Origin: Piscicola geometra
Lineage: Eukaryota > Annelida > Clitellata > Hirudinida > Piscicolidae
NCBI GenBank assembly: GCA_943735955.1
Contig: OX030963.1
Span: 5,603,727 to 5,667,726 of the forward strand
Reading direction: 5' to 3'
DNA length: 64,000 bases
Below the pieces are notes generated by a model. That model worked only from the letters and a program-made list of their open reading frames with translations, searched no databases and was not told the DNA's origin. Shown in pieces: positions 12,659 to 23,393 of the stretch. Numbering within the stretch: the first letter of the stretch is position 1; each line of letters opens with the position of its first letter. Made by a program: the position numbers and the translations under genes.

Positions 12659-12805
12659 GAGAATGGTGTGGCGGAGAAAGATTGGATGGGTGACAAGACA
12701 GCTTCTCTGAAGGGATTCGAGTGGAAAGATGGTGTGGAAAGGATCACCACAGGTATCCTTATGTGGAATCAACCCTTCTTCATTAAGAATCTAGAAGGAG
12801 AAAAG
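12659..12805 (+). CDS. Atlastin-like GTPase, exon 3 (switch region)
   Basis: This 49-codon exon runs from a TGTCAG acceptor to an AAAAG/GTTTAG donor, both phase 0. WMGDKTASLKGFEWKDG and RITTGILMWNQPF align with the atlastin W.GD...L.GF.W..G..R.TTGI..W segment that follows the P-loop, so Thr-Thr-Gly lies in the expected switch I position. It is conserved with the antisense copy at 31771-31917. Confidence 0.85.
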
Positions 12806-13235
12806 GTTTAGAAGTTTTTTTCTTCTACTAGCAGTTTCAATAATTAAGAAGCTGTAGTCAACTTTATCATTCACGAAACCCTAAAAAACCATTTATGAGG
12901 CACACCCCAAATTGATTTCAAAAAACAAAATAAAATAAATTAATGATAAAATTTTACAGAAAATAGAAACCAGTTTATTCATAATTCTTCTTTCTTGGGA
13001 AGATTCATTTTGTTTTCAAATAATGATTTTCAATAAATGATCAACTGCTTTTTAATTTATGGAAAGTGCGCAGAAATCATTCGTTGAGCCGTTTCCACCA
13101 TGCAACGTCTAAGAGCTCCAAAACCCGTTATTCTCCAAACTTATCGGCTGTATAAATCAAGATGGCTAAAAGTAGTCGTGTTTCGCATGCGCGAACTCAA
13201 ATTGGACACGAGACCTAAATTGGATGGAACATATA

Positions 13236-14497
13236 TAGGGGGAGGTTGTTCAAGATGAACCGGTTTCTAAGATGAAACGAGTTTATTTACAGCTATGCGA
13301 TATAGACAACTTTTTTTCATATTTTTTATGCATCCGTTTTCTAAGCACATTTTTATGTTGGTTTCGTTTCTGAAAGTTGCTTCATTCAATAATAATAATT
13401 TAAAAACTGATTTCTAGAAGAATAGCTAGAAAGTTCGGATATAACGTTTAGCGGTTTTATTCTCAACATCCGAAGATATAGAATTTTTATTTTATTATTA
13501 TTAATTAGATGATGCACCACAGTTTCATTATTTGCAAGTAGTATAATTAATAATTGAGTGATTAGACTGTTGTAACCATGGATGTGTAGCATGGTCATAG
13601 TTGCCTAAGATGAAACATGAATAGTTATTTAAGATTAAATTTAAAAATGAAATTGTAGACATTTATAAATCTGTCTCTGGCATTCGTCTATCTCGAGAGA
13701 TGATGGTAGCGCTCTGATAAATCTATATAGACTACATACAGTATAATAGACTATATAAAGTATATTCTAAATAGACTATTGAAATGTAATACAAACCAAA
13801 AAAAAAATTTCTCTTAAAAACAGTTAGTATTCATTAGCCTTGACGCTATGTGTGCTCTATTTATAGCTAAATCTCAAATTTGAATAGATGTAGACTTTTG
13901 TCTCATAGACTGTAGATTAGAGGTTTGCACGGGAAAGGAAAGTAAAGTGTGAAAAAAAGATTTCTCTGAGTAAAACGAGTTTAACTTGTGTTATTCCAAA
14001 GCAAAATTGTTCTGCAGAGTTTACTTTAAAAATGGAATAAAAAAATATATTTTTAGAGCGTTTTTAAAAGACATTTGATGAACTTTTTGAGAAAAAACTG
14101 AAAGACTACATATTCCAGAAGAAATAAAGATTTTTTGAAATTATTAGTATTGAGTGAGCGGAAAAAATTATTTCTTTAAATAATTAAGATTGTCTGATGA
14201 TAAGTAAAACGTTTAAATTACAATTTTTATGATATACAATATGATTTTATCTTAGGCAACTAAGCGTTCCATCTTGGGAACCCAGTTGCTCAAGATGGAG
14301 TTTGTGAGTGTTCATGTTTGAGGTTAATAAACTCATATTCATTTTTATATATTTAAAGCTTATACAGTTAGACAAAGAATATCTATAATGGCTGGATAAA
14401 TTATAATTTACGCAATTGGTTATGCAATTGAGCTATGAGGCTACGACGTAGACTGGCTACGTATGAAAATCTTTTCATCTTGTGCAACCTCCCCCTA
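13236..14497. mobile_element. DNA transposon-like element with long terminal inverted repeats, no ORF
   Basis: Termini TAGGGGGAGGTTGTTCAAGA and, inverted, TAGGGGGAGGTTGCACAAGA match for about 24 bp. They are flanked by CATATA on both sides (13230-13235 and 14498-14503). Subterminal copies of a GTTCCATCTT(G/A)GGAAC-like motif occur near both ends. The IR-A right arm holds the same element (29848-31338), and a diverged copy lies in IR-B (45313-47880). It is non-autonomous and its superfamily is unclear. It was present before IR-A was duplicated. Confidence 0.7.
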
Positions 14498-14892
14498 CAT
14501 ATATTAGAAGGGGTCTAAAAGCCTGTTTTATTTAACAAATTTATTTGAAAACGCTTTTGAATTATAAAAAGCTCTATAGAAATAGTTTTTATTGATTGAT
14601 TGAAGATGGCGGCCGCTAACCAAAGATCAGAAAACATGTACTGCAGCAATTATCACGTAGATCAAAGCGCAAAAAATTGTAAAAGTAAATTTTATAGATA
14701 AAAAAGTGGCTTTATTCATGGTGTTTTACGGTCATTCACGCAAACTCAATGCACCTCAAATCCTATTTTAAGCTCATCGCTATAAAATAAACATTCAACT
14801 CTTAAATGCGTACATTTAATTTTTTTTAAATAAACAAACTTGTTTTTACTTGAAATATTTGAAACTCTAAAAATGCGGTTAACCCAACACAG

Positions 14893-15048
14893 ATCTGTAT
14901 CTTGCTGATGGACACTCAAGGTGCGTTTGACGACATGTCGACTATGGAGGAGAGTGCCACTATCTTTGCTCTGAGTGTCATGCTTAGCTCTGTGCAGGTC
15001 TACAACATCAGTGCCAACATCCAAGAAGACGATCTAAATCACCTTCAG
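14893..15048 (+). CDS. Atlastin-like GTPase, exon 4 (G3 motif)
   Basis: The 52-codon exon between a CAACACAG acceptor and a CAG/GTCCCA donor has phase 0 at both ends. It carries the G3 motif in [15 protein letters not shown], followed by [18 protein letters not shown] and a [11 protein letters not shown] end. This is near-perfect agreement with the atlastin family in this most conserved part. The antisense copy at 29312-29467 encodes the same 52 residues. Confidence 0.9.
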
Positions 15049-15392
15049 GTCCCACTTAATATCTTACTCATTATCTTTTTAGAATTGTCAGACATATTTT
15101 ATTCACTCTCTTTTTATTGTCTTCATGTTCACTCTTCTGCTTTCTTTTTCATTAACTCTTTCACTTCAATTTCTCTCGTTCACATTCTTTTTTATTTCTT
15201 CCATTTTCATTCTTCTTCACTCTCCAATCAGCAAGATGCTATCTTCCGTGAAATATTTAATTTTTAAAACGTGCATTTTTTGTTATCTACGTGAAAATTT
15301 CACGACGAAATTATTTCTCTTTTTTATATATTCATAATAATTGTTAATAAATTTTTTTATTTATTTTAAAAAATTTCAAATTTAGCTAAAGC

Positions 15393-15423
15393 CTTAACCT
15401 TAACCTTAACCCTTATTCCTAAC
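15393..15423. repeat. Interstitial telomere-like repeat, left part (CCTTAA/CCCTAA)
   Basis: CCTTAACCTTAACCTTAACC runs directly into a hAT element. The same tract resumes at 16986, so it was one array before the insertion. Confidence 0.8.
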
Positions 15424-16985
15424 TAGAGGTCGGACATGGACGATTTTTCATTCCCGGTCCCGTCCCGTTCCCGAAATTTTTTTTCCCGTCCCGTCCCGTT
15501 CCCGATGGGACATCAGAATTTTGATTCCCGTCCCGTCCCGTTCCCGAAATTTTTTTTCCCGTCCCGTCCCGTTCCCGATGGGACATCAGAATTTTGATTC
15601 CCGTCCCGTCCCGTTCCCGAAATTTTTTTTCCCGTCCCGACTCGTTCCCGAAAGCTTTTTGTTTTTTTATTCATTTTCGTTGCCGTTTTTACTGGTCCCA
15701 TACTTGCTAGTTCTAAAATTTCTTAAAATTTATTATTTGAAAGTCAGAGAATATTTCTTTTAATGAAATAAAAAAACACGATTTAAAGTTCAATATATAT
15801 TGAAATAAAAGTATTGTTTTTGAGTTATTCAATCAAGTCTTTATTGCTTTTCACACGGGTTAAACCGTTAAGAGTTTCAGCTTTCAAATGAGATGATTTT
15901 GGGTCTGAGGTTAAACGACCACATATTGAAAAATTCTGTTCACAGCGAATATAACATGCAGATACACTAAACAAAATTTTGGCTACTTCTTGTACTATTT
16001 TAAAATTGCTCATTTTACTCCAATAAAATAAAACATCTTTATAATTTTAAATTTTTTTGGGACGTAATTGTGAATATTTGTTCAATTCATCCTCTTCTGA
16101 ATTTTTTTCTTTGTTCATTATTACTAATTCTTCAATAATGTTAGAAATATGTTTTTTAACAACATTCTTATTCTCTACAACTGCAAATATAAAATCATTC
16201 GTATAATTTGATAGTATAATAATTTTATTATAATTTTTAAATTATAAAAACAAACATAATAGGTCTAAATAACCATCATTTGTTTTTTTCTCAAAGGCAC
16301 TGCAGCTTGGTATGGCTGTAAAAAATTACATTTTTTCTAATGAAAGTCTTGGTATTTATTTCTCTTCTATCCCAAACTTTTTTCCTATTATTCTTTCATA
16401 CTGGGGAGGCAACAGACATGCTGTCATACGAATAAGATCAATGGCATCTTTTCTTTTGTCGAAATGATCAACTGAGCAATCATTTGGAAATTAATCATTC
16501 AAATTCAAAGTATTAATTTATAAAATTAAAATAATATAACTGACCATTTTGATTTCATCTGAAAAGTTTTCATCATCACCCATTTGTTCTAATCTCCCTA
16601 ATCTTTGGACTCATCATAACAACTTCAAATGTAGTGTTGGAGGTTTAGATATTGGCAATAGTGGCTTCGTTATACTTTTCCATTGCATTTAATACTTATT
16701 TTAAGTACGGAGTATCGATGAAATAAAGATTTCCATACTTGGAAGTTTGCTGAAAAATCATTGAAGAATCCAATCCCAATAACTGTTATTCCCGTTTTCC
16801 CGTTCCCGATTTAAAAGTTGATTCCCGTTCCCGTCTTTTCCCGTTCCCGATTTGAATGTTGATTCCCGTTCCCGTTCCCGTCCCGAAAACCTATTCCCGG
16901 TTCCCGAATTTTCCCGTCCCGAAATTAATTTTCATTCCCGTTCCCGCGGGTACCCGATCAGATCGGGTACCCGGTCCGACCTCTA
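15424..16985 (-). mobile_element. hAT element with CCCGT-rich subterminal repeats (family C), copy 1
   Basis: Terminal inverted repeats TAGAGGTCGGAC and GTCCGACCTCTA bound the element, with an exact 8-bp duplication TTCCTAAC (15416-15423 and 16986-16993). Many TTCCCG and CCCGTCCCG units fill both subterminal zones (about 15450-15650 and 16785-16975). The interior carries remnants of a transposase on the minus strand. The copy at 50343-51844 is the same element in the other orientation. The target was a telomere-like tract. Confidence 0.95.
15825..16013 (-). pseudogene. hAT family C transposase C-terminal fragment
   Basis: The 62-codon frame has CEQNFSICGRLTSDPKSSHL followed by a NGLTRVKSNKDL end, a hAT dimerisation domain in the position expected for the protein C-terminus. 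The copy at 51312-51518 (plus) matches it closely. The rest of the transposase is broken by stops, so the element depends on proteins made elsewhere. Confidence 0.75.
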
Positions 16986-17166
16986 TTCCTAACCCTAAAC
17001 CAACGAATTGTTTCATTTATTTACTACATTTTTCAACCAGAGCCCCAATCTTAACTCCTAACCCCAACCCCTAACTTCAACCCTAACCTCAACTTCAACC
17101 CTAACCCCTAACTCTAATCCATAACTCTAACCCCCAACTCTGACCCTCAACCCCAGCCCCTAACCC
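16986..17166. repeat. Interstitial telomere-like repeat, right part
   Basis: Degenerate CCCTAAC units (for example ACCCTAACCCCTAACTCTAA) run over about 180 bp, in continuation of 15393-15423. The variant units suggest an old array. Confidence 0.85.
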
Positions 17167-17435
17167 GTGATCAAAATTAAATTTAAACAGTACATCGTAA
17201 ATGAAAAGTTCTAAGGATGAAGATAATATTTAGCTTTAATTTAAAAAAATTTGTATATTAAATATGTTTTCAAAATACATTTTATCTATTTTGCATAATT
17301 CATAAAACTATTTAAAACCATTTTCTATTTTTACGCAAGCGTCATCAAATTCATTTGCCGGCGAATCAAACGCATACCATCATAATAATTGTGAATACAT
17401 ATTTTGAAATATTTATAATAATTAATTAATTAATT

Positions 17436-17620
17436 GGCGAGCGGGTTGGCTTAGATGGTAAGTCGTTAGACCTGCAACTTGAAGGTCGCCAGTTCAAATA
17501 CCTGTACAGCCAACCGTGAGCTATCATATACCTAGTGTATATGATGCGGTGTTTCACGACTTATGTCGTGTGAGTGGCGCTTCAGTTGCGTGCCCGGGCG
17601 CTATACAAAACTGACATTTA
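17436..17620 (+). mobile_element. tRNA-derived SINE, subfamily 1, with CR1-like LINE tail
   Basis: The head has an A box (GGCTTAGATGGTAAG) and a B box (GGTCGCCAGTTCAAATACC). The body contains two inverted repeats: ATCATATAC..GTATATGAT and CACGAC-TTAT-GTCGTG. It ends in GGGCGCTATACAAAA, shared with the 3' end of the CR1-like LINE at about 44867-44881. The copy at 56583-56764 is nearly identical and in the opposite orientation. Confidence 0.85.
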
Positions 17621-17712
17621 TTTTTTTTAATTTTTTATTAAGTTATCTAAAAATGTATAAAAAAGTTATTAACTATAATAAGATTCTAGTAAATATTTTT
17701 TCTAATTAAAAA

Positions 17713-17757
17713 AGTTGGACTCATTAAGATTCGAACTCGGGTGGCAATACTCACAGA
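17713..17757 (-). other. tRNA-like segment, 3' half, split by a hAT insertion
   Basis: On the minus strand CGAGTTCGAATCTT is a B box. The other half, TCTGTGGTATAATA with an A-box pattern, lies at 20606-20625 across the hAT element. The uninterrupted equivalent is at 53682-53752. It is a tRNA-derived relic, not a functional tRNA. Confidence 0.6.
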
Positions 17758-20597
17758 CAGTGGCGCAACCAGGGGGGATGGAGGGGGTTCAAGCACACCC
17801 GAGGCCAAATTCGGAGGGTTTCGCAATTTTTTGAAAATGTATGAGTTTTTTTTTGTTGGGGGGGAGGAGTAATAAGTTTTTCAATATGCCATAGGAAAAA
17901 AAAATTCTGGATGGCCATCAGATTTTTTATCTCACAAAACAGTAAACACAACATAGAGATACCACTAAAATATTACTAACGTTTAACAAATTCTTGGGAA
18001 AACAGAACAGCTATAGACCTTAATTAAACTTTTATATCTCTACACTTATCATATGTAAATTCTTCCCGTCTCGACACAGTATATATAGAACAACGCAGAA
18101 GGGTAAAATAACTCACTAGCTTTGGGAATTCTGCAACCTTCCTGAAAAGGATGCTGAAACTGTGCAAAGACAGCTTAAATTCACATCAACAAGTTTATGT
18201 GCAGATCAGTCTGATCCCAATGCATGTATCGAACTGTAAGAGCTCTTTAGTGCCACAAGCCTTCAGCCCAAGTTGCATTATATGCTCAATTTTGATCTGA
18301 CTCATCAGGTGCAGAAAAAGCATTTGATAAACTTCGGCTTAGAACGACTGTGTTTGCTTGTCGTTTGCAAAGTTTATTTTACAATATCTGCTAACAAAAC
18401 ATCTAGTGCTCTTATTCCAGTAAATGAAATTTTCACAAACTGATCAAAAAAGTATTTTTAACTGGTAACACATAAAAATGAAGTTTAAATTAAGTATCTA
18501 AACAAATTATAGACTGATTGGAATCTCATACAAAACTTTTTTATAAACATTTCTCTTAGTTTTAAAAAATGATGACGTAATTCTAAGAATACTATGCAAC
18601 TTAGTCTGCAGTTTTTCTTTTGTATCATTAATTTTCTATCTTAAATTCTTTATCATTTATAATTGGTCATTTGAATTTAGCCCATTTACCGCCATTACCC
18701 GAAATAAAAAATTATAACATGAACTTTACATTTAGACTTGTGTACAGTTAAACTTCTTTTATAAGAACAGTGCTTTGGTCAGAAGTTTTGAATAAAATTC
18801 AACAATTTAAATTGCATTAAAATTTTCACTGCAACTTTATTTAAACTATTAAAAAAAATCCATTTTTTTTCCAAAATTTGATTGAGTTCTGGATCTTTCT
18901 CCATCAAATTATATTTTAACAATTTTTTTCATGCTTCTCTGTGGGAAAACATCTCTGGTTCTCATGGGCGGCGATCCTGGGGGGGTCTTGGGGTCCGGAC
19001 CCCCCACTTTTTGGTAGTCAAAGGGTCCGCCTAAATTAATTTTTTTTCAAACTCTTGTTTTGATACGAGCATAACGTCAACCATGGCATAAAAAAGAATG
19101 TTTATATAGTAATACATTATGAGTATGTGTAGTTATAGTGATAGCTGTTTAAAACTAAACTATTCTTTGCTTACTTGAATATTAGTATCAAAAAAGAAGT
19201 TTAAAAATTCTTTTTCAAGTGGGGAGATCTGTACTTCAGGCCTCCCCCAAGATTGTCCATGATGGGTAGGACCCTCCCAAGATTTGCAGCAGATCACCGC
19301 CCCTGCTGGTTCTTTTTCACTCACTTCTTCTTAATCTTCATTTTCTTCTTCTTCGGAAGCTTCATTTAATTCAGTTGGAGTTTCCTTGTCACAAGATGCA
19401 TATTCACTAAATGTGTAACTCTTCGGCAGTAGAATACCAACAACATGTTTATCAACATCATCAGCAGATATATTTTCAATAGAATTGCCCCTTTTAAAGC
19501 AACAAGTGAAAAGAATATTTTTTTATTGTTTTAGATCCATAAATTTTTTTCTAATAAGTTGATTTTTTGCTAAATTTCTTCGTTCAATGAATGTAGAATA
19601 AACATCAACATTTGTAAGACTACTCAATAATATTGTGTTAACTTAAGTCTTAAATGAAAAAAATATATATTGAATGATCAGGGACGTGAACGGATACTTA
19701 TTATTTTTAAAAGCTCAAAATGTAAACAAAAAATCTGCGTGAAGGGGATACATTTTACGTTTAAGCTTGTCCTCATTACGCGTTAGAGAGGTTCCGTTCT
19801 TAAGAGGGGATTAAAATGCAAAATCAATCTGTCTTTTTGAAACGTTCGTATAAAAGAGGTTTCCGTTCTTGGGAAGGTTCGCATAAGAAAAACTTTACTG
19901 TAATAAGTATAATAACTCAAGCAAAATTCAAAAAAATTGTTTTAGTGGGGTAAAATGGGATCTAATTCTATTCAGTAAGAAATCATAAATAAATTAATAC
20001 AAACCACATTTTTCTAAACAGAAATAAATTTCAATTATAAATAGTTTAATACAATTTTCAATTCAACTTATTTTAGTAGTTATAATAATAATTATTATTA
20101 TTTCAATCACAACAAAGCAAAATATTTAAATTGAATTACAACAGCACACTCATAGCACAAGACGAAACTGACGACGATATCTTCATTTAATTTTATAATC
20201 AATCTATAAAAAGTGAACAAATTATATTTTCTTCAATAAAAGGTTTAAGTGTGAAGCATTTGCGGTTTAAATTTTTTCTCTAAATATAAAAAATCAACAT
20301 TCATCTACAAAATTTAAATTTAATTATTATTTTTATAAATTTCATTATACATTAACATTTGAATAATAATTTATTCTTTTCATAATAAATTTTGTAATAA
20401 ATGGATAGGCCTATAAAAAATCATATAATATCATATTGTGAAAAATATTTGAATAACACTCGGTATTTAAACAGCACAAAGATTTAGAAATTTATGTTGC
20501 GAAAACGCAACAGTGGTGGTAAATAAGTTAAACTATTTTTTTAAAGTTTACGAAATTTGAGTTCCCTCTCCAGCATTTTTTACGGGTTGCGCCCTTG
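17758..20597. mobile_element. hAT element family D, about 2.8 kb, exact 8-bp TSD
   Basis: The left terminus is CAGTGGCGCAACC and the right terminus is GGTTGCGCCCTTG. The target duplication CTCACAGA is exact (17750-17757 and 20598-20605). It is inserted in a tRNA-like repeat whose empty form exists at 53.7 kb. The interior has no open transposase, only short decayed reading pieces around 18.1-18.4 kb. A hAT-A derivative (18963-19305) is nested inside. The whole lies in intron 4 of the GTPase gene. Confidence 0.9.
18963..19305. mobile_element. Short hAT-A derivative (MITE), 343 bp
   Basis: Termini CATGGGCGGCGATCC and GATCACCGCCCCTG match the full element at 5240-7833. The 8-bp duplication CTGGTTCT is exact (18955-18962 and 19306-19313). 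The G/C-rich subterminal blocks are kept and the transposase is gone. Confidence 0.92.
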
Positions 20598-20605
20598 CTC
20601 ACAGA

Positions 20606-20840
20606 GTATTATACCACAGAAGCTATTTAAGAAAATGCCCTTATTAAGATTCAAAAATAAAACTTAAAGTTTAAACTTCAACTGTTTAATTCTATTTAAG
20701 CTAACTTTTTTGACGTTTCTAAAATTTCCTAAATGTATTTAATTATTTTTAAAAACGCATTTTACATCGTAAAATTTTCACGAAACATAATAGAAAATGA
20801 AGATTTCACTGAAGAAAGCTTTCATTTTTTTTTATGTTCC
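20606..20840 (-). repeat. Dispersed composite repeat, part continuing from 17.1-17.76 kb
   Basis: On the minus strand it matches the sequence just upstream of the tRNA-like segment at 53470-53680. Together with 17167-17757 it forms one repeat unit split by hAT-D: telomere-like tract, AT-rich spacer, tRNA-like segment, further AT-rich part. Confidence 0.65.
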
Positions 20841-20975
20841 GAGAAATTTTCAAGAAACATATAATTAACGCTTCAATCACAGTCAATTGTTTTGGTGAAG
20901 CATATTGCTTATTGAACAAACTGTTCAAATTGATTCATAACACTACTAATAAACGAATAACACTACCTACAACAG

Positions 20976-21032
20976 TATTTTACAGAATATGGTAAGATGG
21001 CTTCAGAGAAATGTGAAGGCAAACCCTTTCAG
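20976..21032 (+). CDS. Atlastin-like GTPase, exon 5
   Basis: The 19-codon exon lies between a CTACAACAG acceptor and a TTTCAG/GTTTTT donor, phase 0 at both ends. Its product, FTEYGKMASEKCEGKPFQ, aligns with the atlastin LFTEYGR-A segment that leads into the G4 region, and it continues directly into the SLLFLVRDW of exon 6. It is too short to appear as a stand-alone open frame. Surrounding sequence shows no other coding potential. Confidence 0.8.
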
Positions 21033-21373
21033 GTTTTTTGTTGTTGTGGGGGTAGGGTGCCAATCAAAACATTAGAGAAAACATATTTTTATAATATTTA
21101 ATGTTTTACTTTTTTTACTGTTTTTTTATGTTTCAAATTAACTGAAAAAATGTTAATCAAAATAAAATGATATTCACAAGTCGCGCAACAGGCTTAAACG
21201 TTTCGTAATTTCAAGTTTGTCTTCAAAAAAGACAATGTCACGAATGCGCTGGATTTTAATAATTAAATCTTCGGCAAACACAAGACTTATAAAAATTGAT
21301 CAAAAATAAAATGAGTTCATTAAATCAAGTTGTTTTATTAAATTTTTAACTATACTTTGTTGAATAAAATGTA

Positions 21374-21830
21374 GCTATATGACTTTGAGTTTTGCAGCAG
21401 TGACAGTGATAGTGATACAGAACCCTGTACTAGCAAAACCAAAGATAACCACGCTTCAACTCAAAGTACTATTCAACCCAAACACATTCGACCATACAAC
21501 GTTATTAGTCCAAGTTTAAAACTAAATTATTACAGCATCAGTCGATCTCTTGGACACAACCCTTCAACCATAAACATAAAAAATTATCCATCAGATAAAA
21601 CAGACAAAACACACAAATAGAGTAACTAAGCAAATCCGGAATCGTTCAAACCAGCTTGCCCGTTGAGAGTTCATTGGGACTGTAAAATGTTGCCTACTTC
21701 AATGTCGAGAAGTATAGTTGATTCACTTGTAGTTCTGTTCTTCGGAGATTGAACTAGGAAACGGTTAGACGTACAAAAACTACCCAATGAAGCTTGACAC
21801 ACAGTCTCCTCTCCAGTTTTCGTTTCTGTT
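21374..21830 (+). pseudogene. Decayed transposase-like reading frame, type uncertain
   Basis: An acidic-Ser start (SDSDSDTEPCTSKTKD) is followed by a roughly 60-codon open stretch ending at TAG about 21620. In another frame a RVHWDCKMLP piece then appears at about 21660-21700. A V.WDGK.LP motif occurs in a widespread family of transposon-associated animal proteins, so I read this as a decayed mobile gene. It lies in intron 5. I cannot assign a superfamily. Confidence 0.35.
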
Positions 21831-22242
21831 TCCTTGAGCAGAAGTCAAAGCTTATAAACCATATTTCTCTTGAAGAGTTCCACAGAGTTCATTGGATGGC
21901 CAAGATCATCTACTGTCTTGAAATATTCTTGTTTTGTTCAATAGTTAACGTCAACGGTTCAAATACAACCAATGCCCTAGTAAGCAAAAGGCGCAAATGA
22001 AAATATGCAGCCTAAGTGGCCTGGAAGTTCGTTCGGGTTATAATAATGCTCGTCGTTATTATTATAATAATATTATTATTAATATTATTGGTTAAGCCGA
22101 CTAAACAAGAATTTTGTTTTCTCTTTTTAACTGGAGTTTTCATGCTTTCAAATGATCTTTGTTGTAACGTTAGTGTTTTTTTTGTTGTGACATAATGGCT
22201 TTTACCATCACCACGCGCCATTTTATACTTCAACAACAACAG

Positions 22243-22335
22243 TCACTGCTCTTCCTGGTAAGGGACTGGCAAAACCCTAAACAATACGAATATGGTCTGC
22301 AAGGGGGCGAAGGACTAATCAAATACAAACTGGAG
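22243..22335 (+). CDS. Atlastin-like GTPase, exon 6 (G4 RD motif)
   Basis: The 31-codon exon (ACAACAG acceptor, CTGGAG/GTAACC donor, phase 0) begins SLLFLVRDWQNPKQYEYG. It contains the Arg-Asp G4 guanine-recognition motif of atlastins and GBPs, then a glycine-rich QGGEGLIKYKLE equivalent to the family's GG..FL...L segment. Its neighbours, exons 5 and 7, join in frame. Confidence 0.88.
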
Positions 22336-22537
22336 GTAACCTAACTAAAATGACTCGCACATACACATTAGACATTCACATTAAGCTTCAAATTTTAAAT
22401 TGATCTCAAGTTTCAGACACTTTTGGTATTGTAATTTTAGAAGAAGATGTATGAATAGCCGAATAAATTGGAATCTTAGAAATTAAATCACACAAGCACG
22501 TGATGTGCCGCACATTCACCTACAATTACATACACAG

Positions 22538-22676
22538 GTGAAAGAAAAACAGCCTGAGGAGGTGCAGAGACTTCGAAGGTATCTGCACAGCTGCTTCGAA
22601 GAAATCAGCTGTTTCCTCATGCCTCATCCAGGCCTTGCTGTTGCTACCACTTTTGATTTTTCTGGCAAGCTTCAAG
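22538..22676 (+). CDS. Atlastin-like GTPase, exon 7
   Basis: The 139-bp exon starts at a CACAG/GTGAAA acceptor and ends CTTCAAG/GTGAG in phase 1. VQRLRRYLHSCFEEISCFLM then PHPGLAVATTFDFSGKLQ match the family's R..I.SCF..I.CFLLPHPG..VA....F.GKL, the end of the G domain. It contributes the region leading to the linker before the three-helix bundle. Confidence 0.9.
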
Positions 22677-22741
22677 GTGAGAACTACCAGGACAAAAACA
22701 ACAACCAGTCGTGAGACTAAAAAAAGCAAATAATCTCACAG

Positions 22742-22869
22742 ACGTGGACGTGCTGTTCCAGGAAAAAGTGCAGCATCTGGTTGAGCACCTGTTGCATCCA
22801 AGCCGCCTTGTTCCCAAGCAAGTCAATGAAAGTACTATGCGTGCTGGAGAACTCATTCACTATTTCAAG
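22742..22869 (+). CDS. Atlastin-like GTPase, exon 8
   Basis: It begins after CTCACAG with two bases completing the split Asp codon from exon 7, and ends TTCAAG/GTGACC in phase 0. VDVLFQEKVQHLVEHLLHPS and MRAGELIHYFK correspond to the F...L..L...LL.P..L....(I/V)NG..(I/M)..(G/A).L..YFK region of atlastins. Intron 8 carries a long (CTA)n. Confidence 0.85.
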
Positions 22870-22898
22870 GTGACCTTTCTACTACTACAACAAAAACC

Positions 22899-22903
22899 AC
22901 TAC

Positions 22904-22996
<93 letters not shown>
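22899..22996. repeat. (CTA)n microsatellite in intron 8
   Basis: About 32 trinucleotide units with one or two TAA interruptions. The poly-Leu open frame across it is an artefact. Confidence 0.97.
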
Positions 22997-22998
<2 letters not shown>

Positions 22999-23037
22999 AT
23001 ACTACATATATTTTTGAACAAAATTTACACAAATCAG

Positions 23038-23094
23038 ACCTATGTCAAGACGTTCCAAGCTAAAGGCCTTCCTAAAATTCAATCATTGATTGAG
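23038..23094 (+). CDS. Atlastin-like GTPase, exon 9
   Basis: The 19-codon exon (AAATCAG acceptor, ATTGAG/GTGAGT donor, phase 0) encodes TYVKTFQAKGLPKIQSLIE, the counterpart of the family's Y...(Y/F)...ELP.P.S(M/L).. stretch at the start of the three-helix bundle. Its donor GTGAGT merges directly into the (GT)n of intron 9. Confidence 0.82.
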
Positions 23095-23291
<197 letters not shown>

Positions 23292-23321
23292 TGAACATGT
23301 GAAGACTTAAAAACGATTCAG

Positions 23322-23393
23322 GCTACAGCTCAAGCGGACAACTTGGCAGCGATTGAAATTGCTTATAACTTTTACAAAACGGAGATGGACAAG
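23322..23393 (+). CDS. Atlastin-like GTPase, exon 10 (three-helix bundle)
   Basis: The 24-codon exon after GATTCAG encodes ATAQADNLAAIEIAYNFYKT ending EMDK/GTTTTT, phase 0. It matches the ATAEANNLAAV..A...Y...M signature of the atlastin three-helix bundle. A paralogous exon is at 36944-37015. Confidence 0.88.

Larger units (their letters stand above)
11432..15221 (+). repeat. IR-A left arm (large inverted duplication)
   Basis: This segment reappears in reverse complement at about 29083-33710, including GTPase exons 2-4, their introns and the terminal-inverted-repeat element 13236-14497. The outer breakpoint is near ACTCGAAATGCC (about 11436; 33708). Beyond it the left arm has LINE sequence and the right arm has hAT-B sequence. 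The inner breakpoint is at the CTTCACTC stretch (about 15215; 29085). Exon 4 gives the same protein in both arms, whereas exon 2 differs at several residues. Confidence 0.9.

Noticed and set aside
15521..15763. 80-codon Pro/Arg/Phe-rich frame
   Set aside because: It is a translation of the CCCGTCCCG subterminal repeats of hAT-C.
17436..17510. Possible functional tRNA gene
   Set aside because: A and B boxes are present, but the acceptor and anticodon stems do not pair and the segment is repeated as the head of a SINE.
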